The position numbers and the translations under genes are program-made. The notes under the pieces are model-generated. The model made no database searches and was not told the origin of the DNA. It worked only from the letters and a program-made list of their open reading frames with translations. A stretch of 64,000 bases of DNA from Streptomyces sp. NBC_01260 (lineage in GTDB: Bacteria > Actinomycetota > Actinomycetes > Streptomycetales > Streptomycetaceae): NCBI RefSeq assembly GCF_036226405.1, contig NZ_CP108464.1, positions 6,820,001 to 6,884,000 on the forward strand, written 5' to 3'. Shown in pieces: positions 37,272 through 45,164 of the stretch. The first letter of the stretch is position 1; the number at the start of each line of letters is the position of its first letter.

Positions 37272-38072
37272 ATGAGCACGGACGCACAGCAGCAGGCAGC
37301 GCGGGACTGGGACCACTGGCACGAGGAGCGCACCGCCACGGTCTCGGCACCGTACGGACCGCTCTCACTCACCGGCACGCACTGGCTCTCCGACTACCCG
37401 GAAGGCCGAATTCCGGCCATTGAGGGGCAGTGGCGGGAGGACGGCGACGAGCTGGAGCTCACCGCCGGTCCCGAGGACGGGCTGACCGTCGACGGGAAGC
37501 CGTTCACCGGACAGGTCCGGCTCGGCGCCGACCGCGGTCCGATCGGCGGGTCCCGGGTCGCCCACGGCGAGCGGCGGCTGTTCGTGCTGAGCCGAGAAGG
37601 GCTCTGGGCGGTACGGGACTTCGACCCGGACTCCGCGGCGCGGCGGGCCTTCCGCGCGATCCAGGCCACGCATTACGACCCGCGCTGGGCGCTGCCCGGC
37701 ACCTTCCGCCCGTACGACACCTCCCGCACCGTCCGGGTCGAGAACGCCGACGGCGTCGAGCGCGGACTCGGCCTCGGCGGGGAGATCGCCTTCGAGCTGG
37801 ACGGCGTCGAGCGGACGCTCCAGGTCGCCGTGGAGCACGACGGCTCGCTCTGGGCGGTCTTCGCCGACGCCACCAGCGGGAACAGTAGCTACCGCTTCCG
37901 GTTCCTGCGGCCCGCCGCCCCGGCCGCCGACGGCACGGTGACGGTCGACCTCAACCGTGCGCTGCTGCCGCCCTGCGCCTTCGCGGACCACTTCATCTGC
38001 CCCTTCCCGCCGCCCGGCAACACCCTTCCCGTGGCCGTCGAGGCGGGGGAGCGGAACCGGGTCGACGGCTGA
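37272..38072 (+). CDS. DUF1684 domain protein
   Basis: 266 aa; ATG four bases after the monooxygenase stop. The sequence has the DUF1684 pattern: WHEERTATVSAPYGPLSLTG near the N-terminus, RDFDPDSAARRAFRAIQ in the middle. The C-terminus has the conserved LNRALLPPCAFADHFICPFP (PPCAF and the Cys-Pro pair). No known activity; soluble, beta-rich. It closes the permease / oxidoreductase operon, followed by a strong hairpin. Confidence 0.85.
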   Translation: MSTDAQQQAARDWDHWHEERTATVSAPYGPLSLTGTHWLSDYPEGRIPAIEGQWREDGDELELTAGPEDGLTVDGKPFTGQVRLGADRGPIGGSRVAHGERRLFVLSREGLWAVRDFDPDSAARRAFRAIQATHYDPRWALPGTFRPYDTSRTVRVENADGVERGLGLGGEIAFELDGVERTLQVAVEHDGSLWAVFADATSGNSSYRFRFLRPAAPAADGTVTVDLNRALLPPCAFADHFICPFPPPGNTLPVAVEAGERNRVDG

Positions 38073-38095
38073 ATCACCGCCTCCGTTCCGGCGAT

Positions 38096-38132
38096 GTCCG
38101 GCCCCGGCCCGCGTGGTGTGCCGGGGCCGGAC
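38096..38132 (+). terminator. Terminator after the DUF1684 gene
   Basis: Perfect 13-bp stem GTCCGGCCCCGGC / GCCGGGGCCGGAC (38096-38108, 38120-38132) with an 11-base loop. Confidence 0.8.
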
Positions 38133-38220
38133 GCATGGGTGCGGGGCAAAGCTCAGGCCAAGAGGCCCTCTTGCGCGGGAAGTTGACGCCTTGAATACTC
38201 CCGAGCAGCGCTTGTCAGGA

Positions 38221-38256
38221 GCACGGCAGATCCGGAATCCGGTCAGCCTGCCGTGC
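38221..38256 (+). promoter_or_regulatory. Hairpin in the leader of the protease gene
   Basis: GCACGGCAG (38221-38229) pairs with CTGCCGTGC (38248-38256), enclosing CCGGaatCCGG. About 70 bases before the protease start; possible mRNA-stabilising or operator structure. Confidence 0.35.
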
Positions 38257-38326
38257 GGCTGACTGCGCCTCACGGGTCCGGCCACCCCACGGGCGGACCC
38301 CCAACCCCCCTCGGGAGGAATGACAA

Positions 38327-39226
38327 GTGAGGATCAAGCGCACCACCCCCCTCAGCGGTACCGCGAGACGCAGCAGGGCTGTTGCCATTGCCGCAGGTCT
38401 CATAGCGGTCGCCGCGCTCGCCGTCCCCAGCGCACAGGCCAGCTCCCCCGGAACGTACAGCGCGAACCAGCTCTCCGCCGCAGCCGACGCCGTCCTCGGT
38501 GCCGACGTGGCCGGCACCGCCTGGACCGTCGACCCCGCGACCAAGAAGGTCGTGGTCACGGTCGACAGTACGGTCTCCGCGGCGGAGATCCAGCAGATCA
38601 AGGACTCCGCGGGCGCCAACGCGGGCGCCCTGAGTGTCGAACGCACGTCCGGCAAGATCCGCAAGCTGCTCTCGGGCGGTGACGCTGTCTACGGGCCCGG
38701 CTTCCGCTGCTCCCTGGGCTTCAACGTCCGCAGCGGCAGCACCTACTACTTCCTGACGGCCGGCCACTGCACCGAAGGCAGCCCGCCGTTCTACAGCAAC
38801 TCGTCGAACTCGACGAGCATCGGTGCGACGGTCGGGTCCAGCTTCCCGACCAACGACTACGGCCTGGTGCGCTACGACAACGCCTCGGTCTCCCACGAGG
38901 GCACCGTGGGCAGCGTCGACATCACCAGCGCGGCCAATGCCACGGTCGGCATGTCCGTCACCCGCCGGGGCTCCACCACCGGCATCCACAGCGGTACGGT
39001 CTCCGCGCTCAACGCCACGGTCAACTACGGCGGCGGTGATGTCGTCTACGGCATGATCCAGACCAACGTGTGTGCGGAGCCCGGTGACTCCGGCGGTCCG
39101 CTCTACTCCGGCTCCAAGGCGATCGGCCTCACCTCGGGCGGCAGCGGCAACTGCTCCTCGGGCGGCACGACGTTCTTCCAGCCGGTCACCGAGGCGCTCA
39201 GCGCGTACGGCGTCAGCGTCTACTGA
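38327..39226 (+). CDS. Secreted streptogrisin-type serine protease (S1/S2A, alpha-lytic class)
   Basis: 299 aa, the length of streptogrisin B precursor. GTG start with GGGAGGA upstream. Signal peptide about residues 1-38 ending at AQA, a short pro-region to about 115, then the mature chymotrypsin-like domain. Catalytic His in FLTAGHC, Asp in PTNDYGLV, Ser in [10 protein letters not shown]. Three Cys pairs are placed as in streptogrisins. A paralogue lies at 50424, on the other side of the FxSxx block. Confidence 0.94.
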   Translation: MRIKRTTPLSGTARRSRAVAIAAGLIAVAALAVPSAQASSPGTYSANQLSAAADAVLGADVAGTAWTVDPATKKVVVTVDSTVSAAEIQQIKDSAGANAGALSVERTSGKIRKLLSGGDAVYGPGFRCSLGFNVRSGSTYYFLTAGHCTEGSPPFYSNSSNSTSIGATVGSSFPTNDYGLVRYDNASVSHEGTVGSVDITSAANATVGMSVTRRGSTTGIHSGTVSALNATVNYGGGDVVYGMIQTNVCAEPGDSGGPLYSGSKAIGLTSGGSGNCSSGGTTFFQPVTEALSAYGVSVY

Positions 39227-39292
39227 CACCCGGGCGGCCGGTTCCGTCCCCCGGGACCGGCCCCTGCCTCGAAAGGGCAAGTCGAACACGCC

Positions 39293-39323
39293 GAGCCCCC
39301 GCCCGAATTCCGGGCGGGGGCTC
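39293..39323 (+). terminator. Terminator after the first protease
   Basis: Perfect 13-bp stem GAGCCCCCGCCCG / CGGGCGGGGGCTC with loop AATTC. Confidence 0.85.
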
Positions 39324-39399
39324 CCGCTGACCCCGCGGCTTTTGAGAGGATGTGGCACAGGACGGTCGCGCAGGAACAACGGGGGCGGACACTGTGCCT

Positions 39400-39420
39400 C
39401 CCGGAGGGATGCCCTCCGGG
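39400..39420 (+). promoter_or_regulatory. Perfect hairpin upstream of the SLOG-family gene
   Basis: CCCGGAGGG-atg-CCCTCCGGG, nine paired bases with a 3-base loop, 36 bases before the GTG. It is part of a C/G-rich block (39395-39445) that reads like a dispersed Streptomyces repeat. It could terminate read-through or occlude translation. Confidence 0.4.
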
Positions 39421-39455
39421 AACCCCCGGCAGAGACCCCAGGGGGATCCAGGTCC

Positions 39456-39935
39456 GTGAATCGCATCGGAGTGACCGGCCACCGCAGCATTCCGCGAGAG
39501 GTGCACGCCCATGTGCTGGCCGCGATGCGTGCGGCGCTCAGCGCCTTCGACGGCTCGGTGGAGGCACTGTCCAGCCTGGCCGTGGGGGCGGACCAGCTCT
39601 TCGCCGACCTCGCGCTCGCCCACGGCGCCGAACTGACCGCGGTCATCCCCAGCGGCGACTACGAGGCCTGCTTCGCCGACGGCGCCGAACTGGCCCGCTA
39701 CCGGAGCCTCAAGGCCCGCGCCGCGCGGGAGGTCCGGCTGGACTACCCGCACTCCACCGACGAGGCGTACTACGCGGCCGGCGCCTATATCGCCGACCAC
39801 TGCGACCGGCTGCTCGCCGTCTGGGACGGACTGCCCGCCCGCGGCCTCGGCGGCACGGGCGACATCGTGACCTACGCCCGTGAGCTCGGCCGCCCGGTCA
39901 CGGTGATCTGGCGCGACGGGGTCGTACGCGCCTGA
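39456..39935 (+). CDS. SLOG-superfamily (YspA/YpsA-like) nucleotide-binding protein
   Basis: 159 aa from GTG 39456; SD weak. N-terminus NRIGVTGHRSIPREV is the glycine loop of the SLOG/Rossmann group. It is followed by SLAVGADQLFADLALAHGAE, ELTAVIPSGDYE and CDRLLAVWDGLPARGLGGTGDIV, a typical SLOG C-terminal strand and loop. SLOG domains sense or make nucleotide-derived ligands and are often paired with SLATT membrane effectors. Here the next gene, on the opposite strand and 26 bases away, encodes exactly that. The ligand is unknown. Confidence 0.78.
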   Translation: MNRIGVTGHRSIPREVHAHVLAAMRAALSAFDGSVEALSSLAVGADQLFADLALAHGAELTAVIPSGDYEACFADGAELARYRSLKARAAREVRLDYPHSTDEAYYAAGAYIADHCDRLLAVWDGLPARGLGGTGDIVTYARELGRPVTVIWRDGVVRA

Positions 39936-39961
39936 CCTGACCGGGGCGGCCGCTCGGTCCG

Positions 39962-40888
39962 TCACATCTGGTGCCGGGCCAGCCAGTCGGTGTGCTGGGG
40001 GGAGACGATGCGCTCGGTCTCGAACACCGCCCGCGGCCACTGGCGCTCGTTCAGCGTGGTCTCCATCGCGACCTGCATCGACTCGAGATCCTTCTCCACC
40101 AGGGAGTGGGCCGAGATGAGCGGGTGGTGGCGGCGCATCTCGGCCCAGGCCAGACAGGCCGCGGCGGCGGCGGACAGCACCCCGGTCAGCGCGAAGGACT
40201 GGCCCACGGAGAACGCCCTGAACAGGGCGAGGACCAGGGCGAGAGCCGTCAGGGCGGCGATGGTGGTCGACCAGACCACGGTGGCCCGGCGGGACACCTC
40301 CTGGCGCCTGCGGTACCAACTGCGCTGTTCGATCAGCCGGTCCCGTACATAGGTCTCCTTGCGCACGGTGAATGCCTTGTCCCGTAATGCGTGCATGGAA
40401 TCGGTGATGAGACCTCCGGAATCGGCGGTCCGGTCCCGGGGATCGGACCAGCCCACCTTGCGGAGCTCCTGGAGGCCCTCTTCGAGGCGATTGGCGAACA
40501 CCGCCTCAGGGTGCTGGGTGCCGGTGTCGAAAGGTGAGCCGTGCACGGAGTAACGCCAGCACATCGATTTGATGAACTCCGCCGCGGAGCGATTAAGTTG
40601 CCAATGCGACTTTGCTTTCCGCCGAGAGGTGAGGTAGGTCGCGATCAGGACGCCCAGGTAGGCCAACGCTGCCGCGCAGTCGCTGAGTTGGAGCCTGCCC
40701 GCGACCTCGGCGCGCCAGGGGAGCGCGGCCGGTACGGTGCCCGCGACCAGCAGTATCAGCTGCCAGCGGGTGGTATTCACGGCCTCCCGCTGGCGTGCGA
40801 CCGCAATGGCATCCGTGTGGTGAAAGAGCTCGGGCAGATCAGCGTTCCTGAAGACCATGCTCTGCAGTGGTCCGGGAATCGCCGTCAT
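39962..40888 (-). CDS. Tandem SLATT (DUF4231-type) membrane protein
   Basis: 308 aa from ATG 40888, which has GGGAG five bases upstream; a GTG at 40894 is too close to that SD. Two units can be seen, each with a helix pair. Unit 1 has WQLILLVAGTVPAALPW and AALAYLGVLIATYL, followed by SAAEFIKSMCWRY. Unit 2 is preceded by YVRDRLIEQRSWYRRR and has TTIAALTALALVLALF and TGVLSAAAAACLAW. It ends with SPQHTDWLARH, typical of SLATT_1. SLATT proteins are predicted pore-forming or membrane effectors in conflict systems. An in-frame TTA codon lies at 40385-40387. Divergent from fxsA. Confidence 0.8.
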   Translation of the reverse strand: MTAIPGPLQSMVFRNADLPELFHHTDAIAVARQREAVNTTRWQLILLVAGTVPAALPWRAEVAGRLQLSDCAAALAYLGVLIATYLTSRRKAKSHWQLNRSAAEFIKSMCWRYSVHGSPFDTGTQHPEAVFANRLEEGLQELRKVGWSDPRDRTADSGGLITDSMHALRDKAFTVRKETYVRDRLIEQRSWYRRRQEVSRRATVVWSTTIAALTALALVLALFRAFSVGQSFALTGVLSAAAAACLAWAEMRRHHPLISAHSLVEKDLESMQVAMETTLNERQWPRAVFETERIVSPQHTDWLARHQM

Positions 40889-40925
40889 GTTCACTCCCGT
40901 CTGCGGTTATGTGGTCACTCCGATG

Positions 40926-40944
40926 GCGGAACCTGTAGTTCCGC
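40926..40944. promoter_or_regulatory. Perfect interrupted palindrome between the SLATT gene and fxsA
   Basis: GCGGAAC-ctgta-GTTCCGC: 7-bp arms with a 5-base spacer, 38 bases upstream of the SLATT start. It is either an operator for the divergent pair or a stem-loop in the SLATT leader. Confidence 0.55.
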
Positions 40945-40996
40945 TTGATCGGGGCAGGTCCCGTGTGACGCTCTTGTTCCAAGTAGCCGTCCTCAG

Positions 40997-41024
40997 TTGC
41001 CAACCGAGGCCATGAGAGTAAAGT
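40997..41024 (+). promoter_or_regulatory. Candidate promoter for fxsA
   Basis: TTGCCA (40997-41002), a 16-base spacer, TAAAGT (41019-41024), in the AT-richest part of this intergenic region. Predicted start near 41031, about 85 bases before the fxsA GTG. Confidence 0.45.
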
Positions 41025-41114
41025 CGTGCCGCCGGACACTGCAATGGTGCAGGTACCAACGCTGGTTTCCTGTCCGGAACCATTCCATTGGAACGAACCC
41101 CCTCAAGGACGGCC

Positions 41115-41282
41115 GTGAAGACCTCTGAATCCTCCCTCTCCTTCGCCGTTGCGAAGAAGAGCCGTGTGCCGCTCACCGCGATCGACGCGCGTGGTGGCGA
41201 AGCTGCCAGGAAGCTCGGTCGGGTGCATGTCGCCTCCGCCGGTCGCTCCCTCCGGGCAGCCACCTTCAACTCCGCCCTCTGA
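41115..41282 (+). CDS. fxsA: FxsA: FxSxx-COOH RiPP precursor peptide
   Basis: 55 aa from GTG 41115, with AAGGA five bases upstream. The peptide ends AATFNSAL and thus has the F-x-S-x-x-COOH terminus that defines the precursors of this system. FxsB-type radical SAM enzymes modify the terminal Phe/Ser region, by cyclophane formation according to family knowledge. Residues 1-45 are a leader rich in Ser, Ala, Arg and Lys with no signal peptide. fxsB starts 74 bases downstream on the same strand. Confidence 0.9.
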   Translation: MKTSESSLSFAVAKKSRVPLTAIDARGGEAARKLGRVHVASAGRSLRAATFNSAL

Positions 41283-41356
41283 CCCCGTACGACGGATCAC
41301 TCCTCCGGTGCGGCCGGTTGCCGGATCACCCCTTCCGGGCTGGCTAGACTGGGTGA

Positions 41357-43594
41357 ATGACAGGACCCCTGGTCCCTTTCCGTGAAGTAGTTCTCAAGGT
41401 TCACAGCAGGTGCGACCTTGCCTGTGACCATTGCTATGTCTACGAACATGCCGATCAGAGCTGGCGAACCCGTCCGAAAACAATCTCTGATGGAGTCATT
41501 TTCCGGACTGCTCAGCGCCTGGCTGAGCATGCCAAGACACACGCACTGCCCTCCGTGTCAGTAATCCTGCACGGAGGGGAGCCTCTGCTCGCCGGCCCCG
41601 CCCGGCTGCGGCGCATCTGCGAAGAGCTGAGTTCCGCCTTCGACGGCGTCGCCGCGCTCGATCTCCGGATCCACACCAACGGTCTGCAGCTCAGCCCGCG
41701 CTATCTCGACCTCTTCAGCGAGTACGACGTCAAGGTCGGCATCTCCCTCGACGGCGACCGCGCGGCCAACGACCGCCACCGCCGCTTCGCCGACGGACGC
41801 AGCAGCCACCCCCTGGTGCTCAAGGCCGTCGAACTGCTCCGGCAGGAGCGCTACCGCCATCTCAACCTCGGTCTCCTGTGCACCATCGACATCGAGAACG
41901 ACCCGCGCGCGGTCCTGGACGCCCTCACCGAACTCGAACCGCCGCACATCGACTTCCTGCTTCCCCACGCCACCTGGGACGACCCGCCGCCGCGTCCGGA
42001 CGGATCGCCCACCGCCTACGCCGACTGGCTCCTCGCGGTCCATGACCGCTGGCAGGAGCTGGGGCGGCCGGTTCCGGTGCGGATCTTCTCCTCGGTCCTC
42101 TCCACGCTGAACGGCGGACCGAGCCTCACCGAGTCCCTGGGCCTGGCCCCCACGGACCTCGTCGTCGTCGAGACCGACGGGAGCCTGGAACAGGTCGACT
42201 CGCTCAAGAGCGCCTACGAGGGCGCGGCGGCCACCGGGTTCGACGTCTTCACGCATGCCTTCGACGAGGTCGCGGCGCATCCCGGGGTGCGGGCCAGACA
42301 GCTGGGGCTGGCGGGCGTCAGCGAGACGTGCCGCCGCTGCCCCGTCGTACGCTCGTGCGGCGGCGGCCTGTACACCCACCGCTACAGCTCCGCGGGTCCG
42401 GACGAGGGGTTCGACAACCCGTCCGTGTACTGCCACGATCTCGCCGCCCTGGTGCGCGGCATCGAGGCCCGTACGCCGGCGGACTCGGTCGCGCCCGCGG
42501 TGGCCGATCGCGGCGAACTGCTCGCGGCCCAGGAGGACCTCACCCGCACGCTGCTGGCGCGGCTCAACGGAGACCTGGACGGCCGGGGCGGCGAGCGGTG
42601 GGCGGCGGCATGGGAACTGGCGGCCGTTCTGGACGGCTCGGAGCAGGGTTCCGGCGGCCTGGACCACGTGCTCGCCCACCCGTACACCCGCACCTGGCTG
42701 CTCGACGCGCTGGACGCCTTGCACGAGGACCGGCCGGGGGCCGCCTCGGACGCCGCGGACGGCCTGCCGGCCCGTCTGGCGGCCGCCGTCGTGCGGGCGG
42801 GGCGCGACGTCTGGGTGCCGGTGCCCTACCGGGACGGTGGGCTGGTCCTGCCCACCCTGGGCCGGGTGGCCGTCGACGGTGCGGGGGAGCACGGCACGGC
42901 CCGGGTGCGCGCCGTCGAGGGCGGCTTCCTGATCGGGCGGGACGGGGGATCGGGCGAGCGGCGGATCGAGTGGCCCGGACCGGCGGTCCCCGGCTGGCTT
43001 CCGGTGCGCGGGTACGCCCTGCCCGGGAGCGGGCCCGGCTTCGTGATCGACGACCTCGATCCGTACCGCGACTGCTTCGCCGAGCCCGCCGCGGCCGCGC
43101 TCGACGCGTCAGCGGCCGGCCGGCTGGCCGCCGCGCTCACCGGGGCCTGGGCGCTGATCGAGGAGCGGGCTCCCGAGTACGGAGCGCGCTCCGCCGGCGG
43201 ACCGCTGACGCTCACGCCGCTGACCGGCCTGAAGCCGGGCGAAGCCTCCGTGGGGCGGCACGGGCACGGCGCGCTGGGCATCGGAGCGGACGACGAGGCG
43301 GGAACGCTCGCTCTCGCGCTGGTGCGCGGAGTACGGCGGGCCGGATTCCGCGCACTTGTGGACGTCACGGATCTTTACGCGGCGGACGGCTCCTGGGAAC
43401 ATCGAATGCCCTGGGGGGAGGAATTGGTTCCGTTTTCCCGGTTGTTGGCGGGTGCATATGAACGGCTGGCGCTCGCGGCATTCGACCCCCGGTATCGGGA
43501 CGGAGTGCCGCAGGCGCTCGACACGCTGGAGGGGGCGGCCGAACTCACCGTCGGCGGGAAACAGCTGCTGACCCTGATGCGGAAAGAATTCTGA
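41357..43594 (+). CDS. fxsB: FxsB: radical SAM/SPASM peptide maturase with degenerate HExxH C-terminal domain
   Basis: 745 aa. Radical SAM cluster motif C19-x3-C23-x2-C26 (RCDLACDHCYVYEHADQSW, diagnostic for FxsB). SPASM-like Cys cluster around 324-360 (CRRCPVVRSCGGG). Residues from about 400 are an extension of the type that in other proteins is an aKG-HExxH peptide hydroxylase. At the equivalent position this protein reads R657-G-V-R-R661, so both metal-binding His and the Glu are absent and the domain is probably structural or peptide-binding. The first ~70 codons and last ~40 codons use far more A/T third bases than the middle. Modifies FxsA. Confidence 0.93.
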   Translation: MTGPLVPFREVVLKVHSRCDLACDHCYVYEHADQSWRTRPKTISDGVIFRTAQRLAEHAKTHALPSVSVILHGGEPLLAGPARLRRICEELSSAFDGVAALDLRIHTNGLQLSPRYLDLFSEYDVKVGISLDGDRAANDRHRRFADGRSSHPLVLKAVELLRQERYRHLNLGLLCTIDIENDPRAVLDALTELEPPHIDFLLPHATWDDPPPRPDGSPTAYADWLLAVHDRWQELGRPVPVRIFSSVLSTLNGGPSLTESLGLAPTDLVVVETDGSLEQVDSLKSAYEGAAATGFDVFTHAFDEVAAHPGVRARQLGLAGVSETCRRCPVVRSCGGGLYTHRYSSAGPDEGFDNPSVYCHDLAALVRGIEARTPADSVAPAVADRGELLAAQEDLTRTLLARLNGDLDGRGGERWAAAWELAAVLDGSEQGSGGLDHVLAHPYTRTWLLDALDALHEDRPGAASDAADGLPARLAAAVVRAGRDVWVPVPYRDGGLVLPTLGRVAVDGAGEHGTARVRAVEGGFLIGRDGGSGERRIEWPGPAVPGWLPVRGYALPGSGPGFVIDDLDPYRDCFAEPAAAALDASAAGRLAAALTGAWALIEERAPEYGARSAGGPLTLTPLTGLKPGEASVGRHGHGALGIGADDEAGTLALALVRGVRRAGFRALVDVTDLYAADGSWEHRMPWGEELVPFSRLLAGAYERLALAAFDPRYRDGVPQALDTLEGAAELTVGGKQLLTLMRKEF

Positions 43595-43667
43595 ATACCG
43601 GATTCCGGTTCGAGGAAGACCGCCCGCGGAGTCGGGACAACTGGGAGGAACGGGCGCAGACCGAATC

Positions 43668-43685
43668 CGATCACGAGTGTGATCG
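43668..43685. promoter_or_regulatory. Palindrome in the fxsB-fxsC gap
   Basis: CGATCAC-gagt-GTGATCG, 7-bp perfect arms, in a 235-base AT-richer gap. It may be an operator or hairpin giving fxsC-fxsT its own control. No good small ORF is seen in this gap. Confidence 0.4.
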
Positions 43686-43829
43686 ATAGGGGCTGGGCGC
43701 AGATGACTGAAAAGTGGCGTTGAATGACCGAACGCCATGGGGGTGGAGCAAGGTCCGCTCCGGAATGATGAATTCGCTCGCATTCTCTTCACTCATCGAG
43801 TGCGGGTGCTCACACAGGACGGGGGTCGT

Positions 43830-45164
43830 GTGCACGCGACGACGCAGCAGCGAGCGGCGGACCATCGGCCGTACTTCTTCTTGAGCTACGCCCACACACC
43901 GGGGTACGGCGGTGGAACGGACCCCGACATGTGGGTCGAACGGCTCTTCCAGGATCTCTGCGGCCATGTGATGGCCATGACCGATCTGCCCGCCGGCGCG
44001 CCGGCGGGGTTCATCGACCGCGAGATACGTTCCGGCGAGGGCTGGTCGGAACGGCTCGGTGAGGTGCTCGCCACCTGCCGGGTGTTCGTCCCACTGTTCT
44101 CGCCGCGCTACTTCGCCAGCGAGATGTGCGGCAAGGAGTGGTACGCCTTCGCCCAGCGCGCCATCCACTACCGGGCCCGCTCCAACCAGTCGGCCGAGGC
44201 GATCGTCCCGGCGCTCTGGGTGCCGGTACCGCCCAGCCAGCTCCCCGGACCGGCCGAGCGATTACAGTTCAACCACCGTGATTTCGGGGACCGTTACGTC
44301 AGCGACGGGCTGTACGGGCTGATCAAGCTCAGGCTCTTCGCCGAGGACTACGAGCGCGCGGTGTACGAACTCGCCAAGCGCATCGTCAGCGTCGCCGACA
44401 CGGTACGGATCGGCACCGGCCGGCCCGTCGACTACCGGCTCGCCCCCAGTGCCTTCGGCTCGACGGGCAGCGGAGCCGGCGGACCCCGCCCGATGCAGGT
44501 CACCATCGCCGCCGCCACCCGCCACGACCTGCCCGAGGGGCGCAACGCCGACTACTACGGCGACAACCCGCAGGACTGGAACCCCTACCATCCGGATGCC
44601 GCACGCCCCCTGGCCTATGTCGCCGAGGACCTGGTGCGCTCCCTCAACTACCAGGCCACCGTCGCGTCCTTCGACGAGGAACCCGGCCACCAGGGAGGCA
44701 AACAGCCCCCGACCACGCCGGAGATCCTGCTCGTCGACCGCTGGGCGCTCCAGGACGAGGACCGGTGCCGCCGGCTCGCCGCCTTCGACGCGGAGAACCG
44801 CCCCTGGGTGACGATGGTCGTCCCGTGGAACCGCGACGACCACGAGAGCAGAGCCGCCGAGGCGGAGCTGACCGCGAAGCTCGAACGGACCATGCCGACC
44901 AAGATGCGCCAGGGGCGGGCCTACTGTCGCGCCGCGGCCAAGGGGGTACCGAGCATGGAGGCCTTCGGCCAGATCCTGCCGCAGGTGGTCGAGGTGGCCG
45001 CCCAGCAGTACCTGAGACATGCGGCCGTCTATCTGCCCGCCACCGGCGGCGGAGGTCACACCGAACGGACGCGGCTGATGGGACCCATGGCGCAGACCCA
45101 GTACATCCCTGGAACACATGACGCTGCGACGGATGCGGAGGACACGGATGACGGCCAGTCGTGA
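43830..45164 (+). CDS. fxsC: FxsC: TIR-like protein of the FxSxx-COOH system
   Basis: 444 aa from GTG 43830. The frame is open to ATG 43737, but that stretch has AT-rich, non-Streptomyces codon use; AGGA at 43816-43819 supports the later start. Residues about 12-190 are TIR-like: PYFFLSYAHTPGYGGG, then CRVFVPLFSPRYFASEMCGKEW (in part FVPLFSPRYFASEMCGKEW) and ALWVPV. The C-terminal half (about 225-400) is a second alpha/beta domain starting MQVTIAAATRHDLP. Residue 145 is encoded by TTA (44262-44264). It overlaps fxsT by 17 bases. Proposed role: NAD-dependent or signalling effector; unproven. Confidence 0.9.
   Translation: MHATTQQRAADHRPYFFLSYAHTPGYGGGTDPDMWVERLFQDLCGHVMAMTDLPAGAPAGFIDREIRSGEGWSERLGEVLATCRVFVPLFSPRYFASEMCGKEWYAFAQRAIHYRARSNQSAEAIVPALWVPVPPSQLPGPAERLQFNHRDFGDRYVSDGLYGLIKLRLFAEDYERAVYELAKRIVSVADTVRIGTGRPVDYRLAPSAFGSTGSGAGGPRPMQVTIAAATRHDLPEGRNADYYGDNPQDWNPYHPDAARPLAYVAEDLVRSLNYQATVASFDEEPGHQGGKQPPTTPEILLVDRWALQDEDRCRRLAAFDAENRPWVTMVVPWNRDDHESRAAEAELTAKLERTMPTKMRQGRAYCRAAAKGVPSMEAFGQILPQVVEVAAQQYLRHAAVYLPATGGGGHTERTRLMGPMAQTQYIPGTHDAATDAEDTDDGQS

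Noticed and set aside
43737..43829. N-terminal extension of FxsC from ATG 43737
   Set aside because: Codons there are AT-rich and unlike the gene, no SD precedes the ATG, and the TIR-like domain begins soon after GTG 43830.
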